From contig NC_134030.1 of NCBI RefSeq assembly GCF_964204645.1, positions 10,290,278 through 10,354,277 on the forward strand: a stretch of DNA of 64,000 bases, written 5' to 3'. Positions 11,301 through 26,300 of this stretch are shown here, piece by piece. Below the pieces are notes generated by a model. The model saw only the letters and a list, made by a program, of their open reading frames with translations, had not been told where the DNA came from and made no database searches. Every line of letters starts with the position of its first letter. Within the stretch, counting starts at the first letter, position 1. This DNA comes from Tubulanus polymorphus (Eukaryota > Nemertea > Palaeonemertea > Tubulaniformes > Tubulanidae). A program made the translations under genes and the position numbers.

Positions 11301-13803
11301 CTTTGCTTATACTCTATCTTTTTAAAGCTAGGTTCGATAATACATATGAACCTTGTTAATACGATTCCGATAAAGATGAAACCCATTTATTACGATGATT
11401 TCCAGCATGATTTCCATCTAATACAACAATATCACTTTTGCACATTAGATTTGCTTCAGGTCCCCTATAGGATACACCAACAATTCTTGGATTTGGCTAT
11501 TCTTTAGTATTTAATTAGGGCATATTTGAACAGACCCAAAATAGCCCAATTTATGCTCAGCACTTTTGGGGGAAAATACTCAATTGAATATATATTTTTT
11601 TACTTCGATTTTCAGTTTCAAAGTCAAACCCCCTGTTTCGTTCCTGGTAGGTGTTGTGGGTTTTTTAGGGACAACAAATCATAATATCAAACAAAATCTA
11701 CTTAAATAGATAGGCTAACAGGGACAATCTCTATCGTAAGATAAAAAAAATATAGGCTAAAGAATCTTCTGTAATTCCAACCACTAATCACACAACTACA
11801 TCTGTACTTCGATTTCTGATTTCAATCAACCCCCCTCGTCCTGTTTTGCTTCGGCCGGGTGCGATGGGTTTGTAAGGGACACCGAATCATAACGCATCAA
11901 ATGAAATCTACCAATTTGATGAATGACAGGCACAAAATTCCTATGTTAAGATCAAATACAAAGAAGCTTAAACGTGACGTGCTCCGCGGAGAGACCCTAG
12001 TTATGTTACCGTAAAGCACGTGGCGAAATTTTTATCAACGACGATCATCGAGGCTATAGGCTAGCGAACGTTTCCCTTGGGAAGTTTTTTTAATTCGATT
12101 GAAAACTGGATTTGCCTCGTCTGCGAAGAAAGTCCTTTTCAGTCGAGTATTTCTTTGTAGTGTGTCATATTTAATGAGGTTGCACATTAAGTAGTCATGA
12201 GCTGGCTTTCTTCTTTCTTTCTTTTTTTCATAATATATAATCTAATCTGGCCCCTTACAACTACTACTGTGTGATAGTCGGTGGCGTCATTTTTCGATTT
12301 CATGAAAAAGATTAACTTTCCAACTCCAGTACATTATTACAAACCCCGCACATTACGATAGTGCCCTCGGGCAAGACACTCATCTTCATTGCCTCTATCG
12401 CCCGGGAGTGAATGGGTACCGGGTCTGATAGATGACTCCTGAGCGCCTTGTAGCCGCTCCGATGCTACTTCTCCCCAAGGAGAGATGACTGATAGATGGA
12501 GTTATAGGCAGGGGGTATTAATACCAAATTTGGAGCGCATTTGAACTGTCTCTGGTTGGGATACCTGCGCTATGTAAATGGCAGTTGTGATTCAACGGCT
12601 GGCGGTTTTGCCTTTTATAAAGAACCAGCGCGTAATTTGGACCACCCACTCTCGTCTGTCTGAGGCTGAGAATCGATATTACTAATGGGTAGTCATCCGA
12701 TTGATTTACGCCCTTTTTTGGTAGTAGGACACGACCACTGTGTCACTCATTACGGGATATAAGCGCGTACTGTTAGAAACGGGGTGTTCCATTTACGCGC
12801 TGATCATTGTACGCGGGAAAGACCTTCGACGCTCGGTTCGTTCCAGTGCACTAGGTCGAGCTTTTCTGTATTTTGGGGGGGGTCGAGAAAGCCTCTACTT
12901 CAGGAGCCGCGGCGTCACAATGCAGCCCCCTTGAAATTCCAGCATCGGAGAACACTGGCAGCGCCTGTTCTGAAATCCACGCATGTAGTATATGACACAC
13001 CGATCCAACGAAATTCATAAAACACTTCTCTTGAACGCTCCTTAATATTATTTTTAAAATCTCCGGGTTCGCAGATCGTATTTCCTTGTATCGTATTTCC
13101 TTTCTGATAAGCGTTGTTAATTTATAGTCTTGGAGGTAAATATGTCGTAGATTAGATTATAAATTGACGATGGCGACACGCCGGGAGTGTCTCCCGGCGC
13201 GCGGAGTTAGTTTTTCCTGTTTCGTCGCCGTCGTTGAAGAAGACGATGAAACCAAAAAACGTCGTCGTTTGCGGAAACAGTTTGAACATTTTTTTTTTCT
13301 TTTCTTTTTTTTTTTTATTCGCAATTTTGATGATATAACGCTGGTTGGGATGGTGTCGGGGTTCTTACGGGTTTTTCGAAATAATACTAATTATGATGAT
13401 AATTCATGTTCTTATGTAGGGTACAACAAATGGGAATTTCTTTTCCAGGCCCTGTCGAAAAGCTATAGAAATTTAATTTTTTTTTCTCCACAGCTATCAT
13501 GGAAGAGGTATTGAAAATCAGAAATTAGTCTCGAAATAAAGATTTCTCGATTTTTGTTTTTCGTCGATATTTTTAAGGTGATCCGTAGTCTAACAATGGG
13601 TCACTTTATGCAGAGTACAAGAGTAATATAGGAGTAACATAGTCAAAAGCGGTTTCGGGTGTAGGCCCTTATGCGTACGGTTATAAAAAAAAGCTTTGGT
13701 TTGTTTTTTTTTTCATTTCAATTTAAACCACAAAACGGGTGGGTATATCATTATTATGAATTATCCGTCGATCCGGTTTTGTATTCGTCATAGAATATAC
13801 GTG

Positions 13804-13863
<60 letters not shown>

Positions 13864-16800
13864 AACAAACAGATATCAAAATGCAAAAAAAAACGAAGTG
13901 CGAAATTACGGAAAAAAACAGTAAGGTCTCTCAACCTTGGACGGGGTTCTCCCACGTGTTTTGGGTTGTTTTAGAAGTTGGGAATTTTGTCCAGGCCCTG
14001 TGGTAAAGCTATGGAAATTGTGTTTTTTTTTTCTCGATGGCTATATGGAAAAGGTACGAAAAGTCAGAAAATGGTCTCAAAATAGGATTTTCCTTCTCTT
14101 TCGTATTTTAGGATGCCTAATTATGTCTTAACACGTATTTGATAGCAAACGTGATAAAAATGCTTTGTCGATGGTATTGATAACTGGCACTTGCAGTAGA
14201 ACTAGTCGCTTAATTCAGATTTTTCAATCTTTTCAATATTTTCGCATAATTCGGATGAAATATTCGGTCCAGTTAACCTTGCATTCATAATTCGGATTTT
14301 ACTAAATTTCGGAGAAATCTGGGCAGTCCGAATAAAGCATTTACTTCGGTTTTAGGTCGGTGACGTGTAACGGTAGGGGTATGTAGAAAATCTATTATCT
14401 GTTGTATGGAAAAAGAAATTCAGAAAAACCCGGAAGAACCCAGCTAGGAGACAGAGAACGATTACGCAAATCATTTAACATTGTACTGACTTTGAGAAAT
14501 TTTAGTTCTCGAATAACGCTATGGAACTTCGGTTCTTTTTCTTCGCCTAATAAAACACGATCATCTCGACGATCATCAACCGCTAAATTGACTTCATAAA
14601 TTGAAGAAGTAATTCGCTGATTAGCTCCCTCGGCGGCCGGTGAAGATGTATGACATTTCGGTATGATAATAAGAAAAGGATCGGTTTGAAGTTTGTTTGT
14701 TTGGGTAATCCGAATACCGTGTAATGAAGGCCGCGACGAAAAAATCTCGAGGGTCTTCATTATTATCGTCATCCCAGACCGCGTGCCGGAAAAAGCGAGA
14801 TAAAGATCCTTGACGGTTTGCAATAAAAAACAAAACCGAAAAAACCTAATACCCAGCGGGTTAAATGTATTATTGGCTAAGTTTTATGATCTTGAATTGT
14901 TCCGGGGGGATGGGGGGATGATATGCCTAGTCTCATAACAAACTATAACTTTGTCAGAATTTTCATTATTATTACCTCGAACCTGGCCCGCATATGGAGA
15001 AGTTTTTTTGCGTCTATGGTCGAACGGGACCAAGCCATCATTACTGGGGCGATCATCGTTGTGTTGACGACTCGCCCAAACGACGACTTTAAGCGGGCTG
15101 CAGGCTAGCGTCAAAGCCGCCTCAACAACAACTACGCCGCCTCAACAACAACTATGTGGTGGTCAATCGGTCAATTTATCTATTAGGATTGAAACTAAAA
15201 CCGGCTAAATTCTGCGGCGCTGACGTAGAATTAGGCTAACACTCAGGCGGACTTGCCGCGCCGCATCAAAAACAACTATCATGTTAGAGATATCGGCGTC
15301 ATAGCCGCAAACTTCCAAAATTGTCCGAAAATTACACAGGGTACTTGTGGCAGATTGGAAGCTAGCGTGTGGCCCGCTTTAGTCTGGGGATTCACAGATA
15401 CGTTTTGCACATATCCATGAAAGAGCAAGTCAAAAATACTCGTTACTGTACAAATGATCCACCTAGACCCAAATTTGAATGCTATAGGTGTTTAACGAGC
15501 GCAAAAAATAAGCCAAGAATTGATGATGAAAATTATAGCTGTGTTTGGAAATGTTTGTTTGTATCAGGATAAATGAAATTTATCTTATCTATATGTAACC
15601 GATATTATGTATATCGGGATGAATCAAAAACTTCCTACATTAGACCTGTATATAGAGGATTGGAAGATACTTGAAAAAACCCCTAATCGCCGCTTTGCCG
15701 CTATATTTGATTCTATCGTCGATCGTTTTCTTTTTTCAACGTTTAACCCTGGTATATCGCGTATCGAATGAGCGTCTATTACTAGCGCAAAGTGCAATGA
15801 ATTATATCATCATTCGTATGAATTTTTTTTATTATGTCAGAACTCGTATTAGTATTAGTGATTATCACTCGCGCGCGTGATGTAAACTTCCTGATATCAT
15901 TCGGATACATATGCTGGTATTTTCGCGACAAAATTTGATGGAAACGCGGGCACGAAAAGTAACGCGATGTTTTGAAAATGAAACTGAAATAAGGGGTTCG
16001 TTAACCGTCGATCTTCCGAGATGTGTTACAGGTTCTTACATTAAAAACGATATCGCGTCCCGTACGCCGTATCCAATAATAATAATAATAATAATTTTAT
16101 TTTTCCATTTTTGAATTATAATAATCGTACAAAGTAATACAAATACGAAAATTCAAGATGGAGGGAAATGAAAAAGCTGCAAAGTTACGTAGATGAGAAT
16201 TTCCCATTTTTCCGCTTTTTTAGTCTTTCAGAATGTACGCATTTCCGAACAATGTGGATGCTGTGAGATAAATCGTGGGGCTCACTGTGTCTTTTTTCCT
16301 CAAGAAGGGATCGCTTCTTGTAAGACTAAAGCCTGGCGCAAGCCTGGCGCACGCGAGGCGATCATCTTTACCGGCAAACATCTGTTTCATGTGACTCTTC
16401 AAGATGGCCGCGCTACTGCCTCCGGTGGTGCCGTATTTGGAAGTATCACATGATTGTCCTGTGCAGTTAGCGCAGTTTGTATAGAGTAAAGGAATACTGG
16501 GAACCGAGAGGTCCCTAGTTCGAAACCATCTCCTGCATTGGCTGTCGAGACACGTACATGGACTAAGCTCTGCTAACTTAGGTTGTGAGCCATAACAACC
16601 TATAAAAAGGCCCTGGCCATTTCTTATGACCCACTAGTGTTGCACTGTTTGTTACTAGCAGTTGGGACGTAAAACTTCTGAACTCTAAAATGGTAATTAT
16701 TCGCTCACTCATCGGCTAGTTGATGAGTTGCTTGTCGCTTGGTGTCTCCAGCTGCTGCCCACACAAAAATTATCCGTTGCTCAATATCAAACAAGCGAGT

Positions 16801-19800
16801 CAAAAGTCAAGTGGCCACCCGGTATAGGTCGTGCATAGATTACAATTATAGCTCGTCGTCGTCATTTTCTCGTTGCAGATTGTTTCAGCCGTGGTCAAAT
16901 CTATTGCGTAACTGGAATGTACTGGCCGTCACCCATCCCGGATACGTAGCCTTCCTCACGTACGACGAAGTGAAAGCGCGACTTTCCAAATACATCAATA
17001 AACCCGGCAGGTAAGTGTAGCGCGTAGATTTTTGCGCAGCTTGGAATAACTCGGGAGTGCGGGTCGGCTGCCCGTGAAAATTCCGCAACATTTATTATTA
17101 AAAAAAACAATAACTTTTCAGTCCAAAATAATTTTTTTTTCTTGATATTTTTGCGTTAATTTTAATTTGCGTTAATTTAATATTTCTAATCATTTGCAAA
17201 AATTTGGGTTTCTACCATTATTCGAATCGGAAATGATACAATTTTTCTAACTTATGAAAAAAAAAATTCTCCAAGTCTCGAAAATTTCATGTGGAAAAAA
17301 TTCATGATTCTCGTTGTCTTGCATCAAAAAAATGTCTGCTACAGTAAAAAAATTTAATTTTGAAATTTTCCCGAAAAAATATTTACTCCAAGTAATATAA
17401 AAGAAGACCTTAACCGTGAAAATTGACCAAGCCGAGCATTTTCTGTCAATGGCAGGATTTTGAAAAAGGGATTCTCTCAAATTTTTCTAAGAAATTCAAA
17501 GAAAGGGCACCATTTTGAGAAAAAAAACGTAAAAATTCCTAGTAGTTTCTGTGCAACGTAGCTGAAATGGTACTAGGTCGCATCTCTTTTAATAAGCCTA
17601 TCATCTCCAGTGCTCTACTGGTGTAATGCCGTATAAATCAGGGTGGCCTGGGAAAAAAAGTCAGACAATAGTAGAAAAAAAGTTGAAAAGTTGGGGAAAT
17701 TTGATGAAATTGCTCTCACCAAATTACGCGCGATCAAACTGTTTCCGTCTAGATTTTAAGGGGCGGCTCTAGGAAATTCGGAAGGCAGGGGTCCTGGTGA
17801 AATGACTTAGGCATTTTGCAGATATATAACAGGGCAGCATAAGCTTCAGATTCCGAAACCTGGTGTTTGTTATTTTTCCGAGAGGATGAGTGTCAAATTT
17901 TCAGGTTTTATCGATCTTTGTCTTGACGAAATGGGCAACTCCAATGGGAAAGGCACGGGTTCGGAACTTAAGTATTTGACTATATGTTAGTTGGTCGCAT
18001 TCTTAGGCTTCGGATTCCAAAGCCTGGTGTTAGTTATTTTTCGGATGAGTGTCAAATTTACAGGTTTCACCGATCTTCGTCTTGACGAAGGCAGGGGTTC
18101 GGAACCCCGAGACCACCCTTTAAATCGGCCCCTGATCTTAAGTATTTGACTATTGGTCGGATTCTTAGCAGATCAAGTCAGGGAAAACAGCGTGCGAAGT
18201 CAGAAAATATTCGGGGGGGGGGAGCAATTAGAATATAAGAGGAAACCTGGTAAACACCTTGTTTCTTTCAAACTTGCCCTACGAAAAGAGTCAGACCCTC
18301 GGAAAACCGGCCCTGACGTTACGCGCGTTATTGACATTATCATCCGTCGTATCGAGTCGTATTTCATCATCGTCGTCGCGTCGTTCTTCGCGCGCGCCGA
18401 GGAGGTTGCCATTGTCGGTTGACTCGCGCGTAGCGTTTCGCCCCCGCGTGCGTGTTGTAATATTTTCTTGGATTAATCTTTTTTGTTCTCATTCCGGTTT
18501 CCGACGACGACGGCGTCGATCTCTATCCCTATCCGTATTATCGCGTTACGTTTAACTGGAAAAATGTGGGCGCGAGCGCGTGTGTGAAAATTAGAAAGAC
18601 ATTGCTCGATCATCGGTTTCGAGAATTCAATTGGAAACCCCCGCGACGCGTTAATCGGGAAGTTGACGCACTCTCTCGCCTCCTCACATATCCTGCTTAA
18701 TTTTTGGCAAAGCGCCATGATTTGAAATGATCGCCGCATAGAAATGATGCTGGTACTTAATAGAAATGTTTTTTTTTTAAAAAGAATTCCGCGATTGTAG
18801 TTTGCGATTTTTCTGCTGATACTATTAAGCCGGTAGTTCTCCCACCCCCGTTTTTACCAATCAATAAGCCAATTACAAAGAAGATATTAAAAAAAGCTTA
18901 CGATTTTTATGCCCAATTTAGTTCTACTGCTTGCCGGTTTGAACATGGTTCCTACAGCCCCTAAAAATCTGGTATTCCTTTTTTTGGGGGGGGAGAAGTA
19001 CCCTAAAATTCTGTACCTCGGGTCCGTAAAATACCCTGAAAATTCTGGAAATCATGGCTGTTAAAAGAATTTATGATCAATTTTGAATATGATGCTATAT
19101 GTGAAACATAATCCAAATAGCAGGCTATTAATTCCTTTGAATGGGTTTTAAGTTAGGTGGAGGTATAGCAGATTTTTACAATGGGCCCTTACGATTTAGG
19201 TTAACACCCCCTAAAAAGCCCCTAAAATTCTGGAAAGATAAATCTGTACGACGTGTTCTAAATTCAGTTCTTCTGCCCCGAGTTAAGATTGACCAAAAAA
19301 AAGACCGATCAACATGATGTTCTAAGTTTTTCGAAAGCTAATAATAATAATAATAATAATAATAATGATATGTGTCTTATATAGAGCTTAATCCAGCCAG
19401 GCTGCTCAGAGCGCTTTACATTTTTCGGTATTATTACCCCGGCCAATTTTATACTCTAACATGTATCAGTCATCTCTCCCTGGGGAGAAGTAACACCTAG
19501 CTGCTAACAAGCGCTCAGGAGTCCTATCAGGCCAGGTACCCATTTACTCCTGGGTGGAGAGAGGCAATGAGGATAAGTGTCTTGTCCGAGGACACTACGG
19601 CAATGTACGGGGTTCGAACCCACAACCTGGCTTCCCAGAGCCGAAAGCTCTAACCGCTCGGCCACACCACTCCACCAAGCTGACAATTTCCATCGGCGTC
19701 AAATCGCGGCTCGGGTTATTGAATGATCCGTTCGGGGCACGGGCCAATTTAGAACGGAGTGAAGCCGGTGAAAGCTGATTCTGTGTTGTCATGATATAGC

Positions 19801-20309
19801 CTATATATACACAATGGAACCTCATTACAACAAACTTTGGAGGGGAGGGGGACCGTGTTGAAATGATATAGCCTGATATAACCGATAAATCGTTTTGTCC
19901 GCGGACGTTGTAACGAGGTTCCTTTGTAGAATCCCGCGGTGATTAAACGAGAAAGATGGAAGCGCGAAAAGTTTCCTTCAAGTTAATAGTTAATTGATTC
20001 GACGTTTAGACTGTATACATAATGGTCCCTCGTCTTCAGGAATGAAACTTATTGAACCTCATCTTTCTCGTTTTATTAGCGTCGGATTCTCTGTATACGT
20101 ACGAAGCCCAACATAAGGTCGCGTAAGATCCGACCCGGTTCTCGATTCGTACGGAATGGATCTCTTGCGACCTTGTCACCAGCAGCAGGAGTAGCTGGTG
20201 CTGCTGCTGCTGCTGGTGACAGAGTTATACAGAAATCAACAGCACACCGTGCATTTGTGTGTACTTATAATGAATATACAACCTAATAATCAACAACTCT
20301 CTCGTGGTC

Positions 20310-20350
<41 letters not shown>

Positions 20351-23300
20351 ATCTGAATAACGGTGACTGCGCACCAGCCGCCTCCGCCGCCGCGCTGCTG
20401 TCGTAATTCGGCCTCGGAGGTCAGTTCATGTTCATTATATCACGCCGAAAATTACGTTCGTGTTTTATGAATTACTATATATATATATATCGTACTTCCT
20501 AGGATTTATTACTACACTGTTCTACTACGCGCGTTAAATGTACGGCATGAAATATATGCGATGGTGTTTCAAAAATTTGCGATGTAATTCTTTCTTAGCT
20601 CGGTGTCATATGAAGAAGAATTGACATTTTATGTCCAAATAACCACCTTTTTTGCCATATTGCTGTTCTAAGAATGAGAAAAGAAATTTTACCATGAATT
20701 ACGGTAATTTTCCACTTCATGACAGAACAGTTGCGATTTAGAATTACATTGCAGGGACTACAGCTTAAACCTCTATGAACTTAGTAGGATATAGATATTA
20801 TATCGATCTCATGGATTTGGCCCCTTTAAAGAGAAATTCGACCACCCTGGTCCCTTTTTAAAAAACCTGGGGAAACCTATGCTTTATGAAAATATATACT
20901 GGCTCTCGGGCTTCCGAGTGACCCTTATTCTCATACTGTTTGAGTGTCTGTCTTTCAGCCACCACCGGTACTTAGCTTTGTTAATATTGGATCGATCTTG
21001 ATGAAACTTGGGTACAATGTTAGTGTAGGGGTCTAGTTGTGTGGTGCAATGATTAGGATTAGGATTAGGATTTTATTTACACTCCAACCATTTCTATGGT
21101 ACATGGAGGGAGACTTATACAAAGTATACAATATTTAGAAAGTGTGGCCGAGTGTGCCACCTAGCGGCGGAACTAGCCACTATAAACACATGACCTTGAA
21201 GATGATCTTAGAACTGAGGAACGGGGTCGAAATTCAAAAAGTTGTCTTGACAAAATTTAGCTATTGGCCCTCGATACAACATATCCAAAGTGCAGTGGGA
21301 ACTAATGCTGATTATTTTATTCGTTTTGAGCCTGAGCCCGAAAACCGTTGTCGCCTATAGCTTATTTTCCATTGAATGTGTGTCGGACAAAGTCTCGGAC
21401 ATAGACCTGGTTAAAAAGTTTTTGGGTCCGCGCGGTACGTACGTATATAACATACCAACGTAGATCAACGTGGTTCAGCTCTTGAAAATTTTTCTGAATG
21501 AAATCACAATTTACTATTCACACGCGAAAAGCCTGCGGAATATTTTTCTGGCACGTTGGTGCGTCCTATATGATAACCTCTGCACACCATCTCCCTTCTT
21601 ATCGGCGCTCGTTAAGGGTGAACTTACCTGGAAATGATAGGGAAAAGTAGGAGAAATTTCTGTTCTTAAAAAAACTTTGCGGAATAGTCAGGGAATTTTG
21701 TAAAAACTGAAAAGCTAAAAATCAGGGGAATTTATTGAGATCGCTAGATGGCGTAAAAAATCAAACAGTTTCCATCTATGTATTTGACTGTGTTAATTCA
21801 GTGGACTCTTCATGGATCTATTCAGCGAAAACAACGTGTATGTCAGGGGGAAAACAAGCCGAATAATAGCGGCCATACTGATGAAGGTTACTCTTTTTGA
21901 TCCACATATTTTTGTTGCTTATTCCGATTACTGAAAATCCTATCGATCTTAATTTAATCAAAATGCTCTCTCCTGGTTTTTTTGCAGCTACGTTTTCCGA
22001 TTGAGTTGTACGCGTTTAGGACAATGGGCGATCGGCTACGTGACGACGGACGGACAAATTTTGCAGACGATTCCTCAGAACAAGTCGTTATGTCAGGCGC
22101 TGTTAGACGGACAACGAGAAGGGTTGTGAGTATTTTAGATTTATTTGCCGGGGCTCGGCCGGCGTGTATTATAGATACGTGTTTTTTGCCCAGATGGGGG
22201 GGGGGGCTGTGCCTCTTTGGCCCGATGAAAAATGTTGGACCAGGCCCGTGCCAAATTTGAGCATAGGCGTGATTGTTGCTTGTGAATTGCAGAGTTGCCA
22301 CTTCTCCGGAATTCCGGATTTTTAAAAAATCCAATTTCATTTCCGGATTTTCGGGAGAAGTCAAATAACCACAAAAGAAAACAGCGCGAAAAAAATAAAA
22401 TCAATTCGGGATTGGACCCTAAACATCAAAACGTAACGGCTCCGTAGAGGGTTCGAAAAAGCCGTATTGTGCTGCCACGTAGTGGCAACAACCCCGCAGT
22501 ACACGATTAAACCAAGATGACGCGACGATCGAATTCGACTGACGCTTCGTTTGTTTTTGGCTCTGATTTATATATGAGGTGTATTTGACGGAACCAATCG
22601 CTATTTGAAAAAATGATCTATACACATTGTTGTTATTGACATATCTTGGAGTTAGTGAGTGTATAACCTTTGAGAAAATGCTTACTGAAAGTTTGAAGCG
22701 ACAGATTTTCATTGGATTTTAATTGACAGACGTGAAAATTGATACACACTTCCGGTAATGAAAGTGAGGCCTATAACGCGTATTGCGCCAGAACGCATCT
22801 CCTGGCGTTCTAATTTCAAAAATTTTTCTGGGGGAGGGCCCCGAGACCCCCCCACTTATTTTCCGGATTTTTAGCTTCACATAAGTGGCGCTGGAATTGT
22901 AACCGGTTCCGGAAATGGCTCGCTTCGGTTTGTTTAAGCATTGTTTAGTATCGAGTGAGTGGTTTGTGTGTGAACGCGCTCTCTAATTAGGCACGGGCCG
23001 AATTTGGCTCGGACCTGATCCGTGCCAAATCGTCTCTGTGCGATCACGACTATTAGATATGGTCATCTATATGGTTAACGTGTATTTCTCAATGACCGGC
23101 ACAGTAATATGGTACTGTGTACCGTGGAAATGGAGGATTCCTCTTTTGGCAAGTGACCATCTTCCAGCTGCACTTAAGTTACTCAAGCTATCTAGCTGTG
23201 CGACATTCCATTTCTCCTACTTTTGGATTCAGATCCGATTAACTTATGTCTAAAACCTTTAAAATGCCAAATTATCCTAATCATCAGAATGCTTGGCTTC

Positions 23301-26300
23301 ATTGGCTGGGAGCTTAGTCGAGGCTCAAGTCCAAAAGTGGTCTCAAATCTTAAGTTGTTGTCTTAAGTTGTTGTCTTAAGTTGTTGTCTTAAGTTGTTGT
23401 CTTAAGTTGGCTATAGAACTAAGTTGGTCTTAGACTGTGCAACCAGCCCCTGACCCCTTATTTATAATTTCCAATATGGGTACCAAAATATGTTCGAAAT
23501 GAACTTCTCGATGAGCATTTCGAAGAATTCCAACCAATTAATGAATTGTAATTGCCATGTCCATTGGCTTAGCGTTCAGCTCGGTGGCTCGGCTTTCGTA
23601 CCTTACACACCATCCAAATCTTAAATCAAGCCATTGTAGCTGCTTACAGTTCCTGATTTTCAGTATTCGTTGCTATTTTATAACGAGAAAAACAAATTCG
23701 TTATGTTCAGTGCACACAGAAATATGAAAGATGTTACTGAGGGTCTTACTGTTGATTACGGATTAATTTGAACGTTTTCTTTTATATTTCGATGAAACGT
23801 TGCTGAAAATAATTCGTTAGTCATAGCCCTCGCTCAGCCGTGATTATCATTAAAATCTCGTTCATGGCTTACCATAAATCGCATCTTTTGAATTGCTGCC
23901 CCTGCCGTCGAAAGCTAATCTTAGTCTTGATCTATATCATTCGTAAACCACACGCGTGAAGACAGAGCTGGTCTTTTCATGGTTTCCGAGAATGTAACCT
24001 TAACTCGCCTTTATCAACTGACGCTAGTTTCGCCGCTGTGGCGTTCAGTTTTGTTTGCCTATGGAGAAGGTGAGAAGTTCAATTCCGTGAAAGATCGAGA
24101 TTATTCCGCCACTAACAAGGATACTTGCCAACGGTCGGGGGCGTTCGTTCAGAACACTCGTAGTCTGACGAATTGCCAAAGATGACGGGGGTCGTGGCTC
24201 CTACTTAATAGAGCTGATTTTTAAAAATCTTAAAATAGGGATTGACCCTGTTATTTATTTGGTTGGTAAATTTCGTTTCATTTTTGTTCGTATCGAGTGT
24301 CCCTTACAGACCCACCACACCTGCTGGGAGCGAAACAGTGGGTTTGATTTTGAAATCGGAAATCGAAGTACATATTATAGTTGTGTGATCGGAGGTCGAA
24401 TTTACAAAATGTTTTGTTTTTAGATCGAAGAACGTAATTGTTAAATTCGGTTAATTCCACACTTATAAGAAAGATTATTACAATACTCTTTTTAGGGCTC
24501 ATTTAACTCCAGGTAAATATCTAGTTAATTATTAAGTAGACCGTTATATTCGATGTCGAATCACTGTCCACTGTGGAGAACACCGAAATCTGTGTATACA
24601 GTAGATGCCGGTTGCCTCAGATTTCGCGAGACCAATTAATTGTGCTAGGTATGCGAATACCTGGCAGTTGGGAAGCGCCATAACAGCTGCAGCCACGTCC
24701 CAACATTTTTGCCGACAGTCTTTGTCAGTATCGGCGTGCTATAGAGTCTACCGTATATATTTTTTCGAATACACGAGTTCTTCGCGAGATATACAATACG
24801 AACTTGACGTGAAAACTACCTTGAGATGGAACGTAATATCATCTACTTTCTACGCATCTACTTTCAGCTATTTGAACCCAGACGGCCGAGCGATCAATCC
24901 CGATTTGAGCAACCTCGTCTATGACGTGCCTGAGGATCACATCCGCGTCACGCAAGAACAATACGAGCTCTACTGCGAGATGGGCTCGACGTTTCAGCTG
25001 TGCAAAATCTGCGCCGAAAACGACAAGGACATTCGCATCGAACCGTGCGGACATTTACTGTGTACGCCGTGTTTGACCAGCTGGCAGGTAAACATCCGCT
25101 TCTGACATCCCCTGTCTTATGAATTGATAAATGTTTGGGAATTAACTGATGAGATAGGGAATGATTTTATAGCAAATAAAAAGAAGCGATGCTTCTGTCG
25201 AACCTGGGTTTGGGAGGACATCGTAGGGTCGCAATACATGTGTTTTAGCAAGGCCAACACAAAATTAGTTTCTTCATATGTTCAGTTCATCTTGCGTAAA
25301 TCCTTTATCATCTGCACTGTTTACTGGGTCCAGGGATTGGTTCAAGCTGAGCATAAGACAGATAATGACCAGCAATTCAGAATATTTCAACTTCATAGTC
25401 AACTGGATAATCGGGTCAACTTTTGAATGAGTGGTCCCGTATCGAAAAGTGTGTAAAGATTAAATCGGGCGATTGAAGTTGAAAGTTCGAAAATCTCGGA
25501 CACGTTTATATTACACGACGTGTACTACATGTGTATCATATCTTTGTAGGACTCTGAAGGTGTCGGCTGTCCCTTTTGTCGCGCGGAGATAAAAGGCACC
25601 GAACAGGTGATCGTCGACCCGTTCGATCCGACGCGAATGCATGCGCGCGACAGCGAGGTCGGACAACGGCACATGAGAGATCAACAAGACTTCGACGACG
25701 ACGACCCGTTCGAGGTACGCATTTACATAAACCTCGTGTAACTTATAAAAACACCTCGCACATCCTCACTTGGCAGGCGTTTGCGCCTGATGGCATCGAG
25801 ACTCCGCCACTACACAAAACCCTGCCTGATAGTCCTGGGTAATTGGGGAATAATTCTGGGGCAGGTCGCGGAAAATTTGAAGGCCGCGGATCCAGAAGAA
25901 ATGAGAAAGCATTTTTCGGATAGAGCAGCCATGTCAGCGGCCACTAGCGGGATCAAATTTGTCAAATTTGCAGGCTTCAACTGTCTCTTGATGAAAAGGG
26001 CAGCCTCAGTGGGAAGGTAGGGGTCCAGACCCCCGAGAACGCCCCGTGATTCCGCCCCTGTATATACCTGCGCACGTACAATGCCAATCAGGTTACCTGT
26101 GACGCTTGGGCAGATTCACGAATGGCTATGAATAGAATAACCCGAGTTACAATAGAATGTGATTTCTGCGCTTCAAGTATGTAGCTGCGCGCTGGGCCTT
26201 GTTACACAGGAATTTGTGACATGGCCAAGTCGCATGAAGCTGGTTCGAATCCTTGCCGAGGGCGGATGCACCCCCAAGTGATTCAAATCTGCGGATCCAC

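Larger units (their letters stand above)
10247..16878 (+). other. CBL intron 2 (6.6 kb), repeats and no supported gene
   Basis: The largest CBL intron. It holds an interrupted family C MITE (10312-10762), two inverted copies of a dispersed repeat with CCCCCTGTTTCG / GTGTTGTGGG words (about 11620-11740 and 11810-11935), a SINE body (12340-12505), a TA microsatellite (13807-13862) and a local 105-bp duplication (about 13430-13545 and 13979-14090). It also has a 19-bp tandem (gccgcctcaacaacaacta, about 15117-15155) and a weak tRNA-like SINE candidate near 16458-16660. Open frames here show no family features. Confidence 0.65.
17011..21987 (+). other. CBL intron 3, repeats and no supported gene
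   Basis: Contains a degraded repeat with paired words (gatgagtgtcaaatt, atcttcgtcttgacgaa) at about 17880-18120, related to copies at 25890-26040 and 62750-63070. It also contains a CpG-rich patch at 18300-18700, the full-length SINE at 19337-19680, a mariner/Tigger-like MITE at 19813-19928, a GTCACCAGCAGCAG hairpin at 20175-20220, a TA run at 20314-20347, and a repeat at 21185-21320 that recurs at 31680-31790. Confidence 0.65.
22126..24867 (+). other. CBL intron 4, repeats and no supported gene
   Basis: Contains family B (23305-23452) and family D (23641-23846) copies and part of the CACACCTGCTGGGAGCGAAAC repeat (about 24225-24400). It also has a short degraded element near 22980-23035 (gcacgggccgaatttggctcgg) that recurs near 35450. 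Confidence 0.6.

Noticed and set aside
13164-13514. 116-codon frame with a poly-Phe run in CBL intron 2
   Set aside because: The composition follows T-rich DNA, and CBL phases are complete without it.
19600-19680. Sequence with tRNA A and B boxes
   Set aside because: It is the head of a SINE with a conserved body and ATT tail, so it is not a tRNA gene.
21055-21075. Telomere-like aggatt repeats
   Set aside because: Only three to four units of GGATTA, not TTAGGG, inside a CBL intron.
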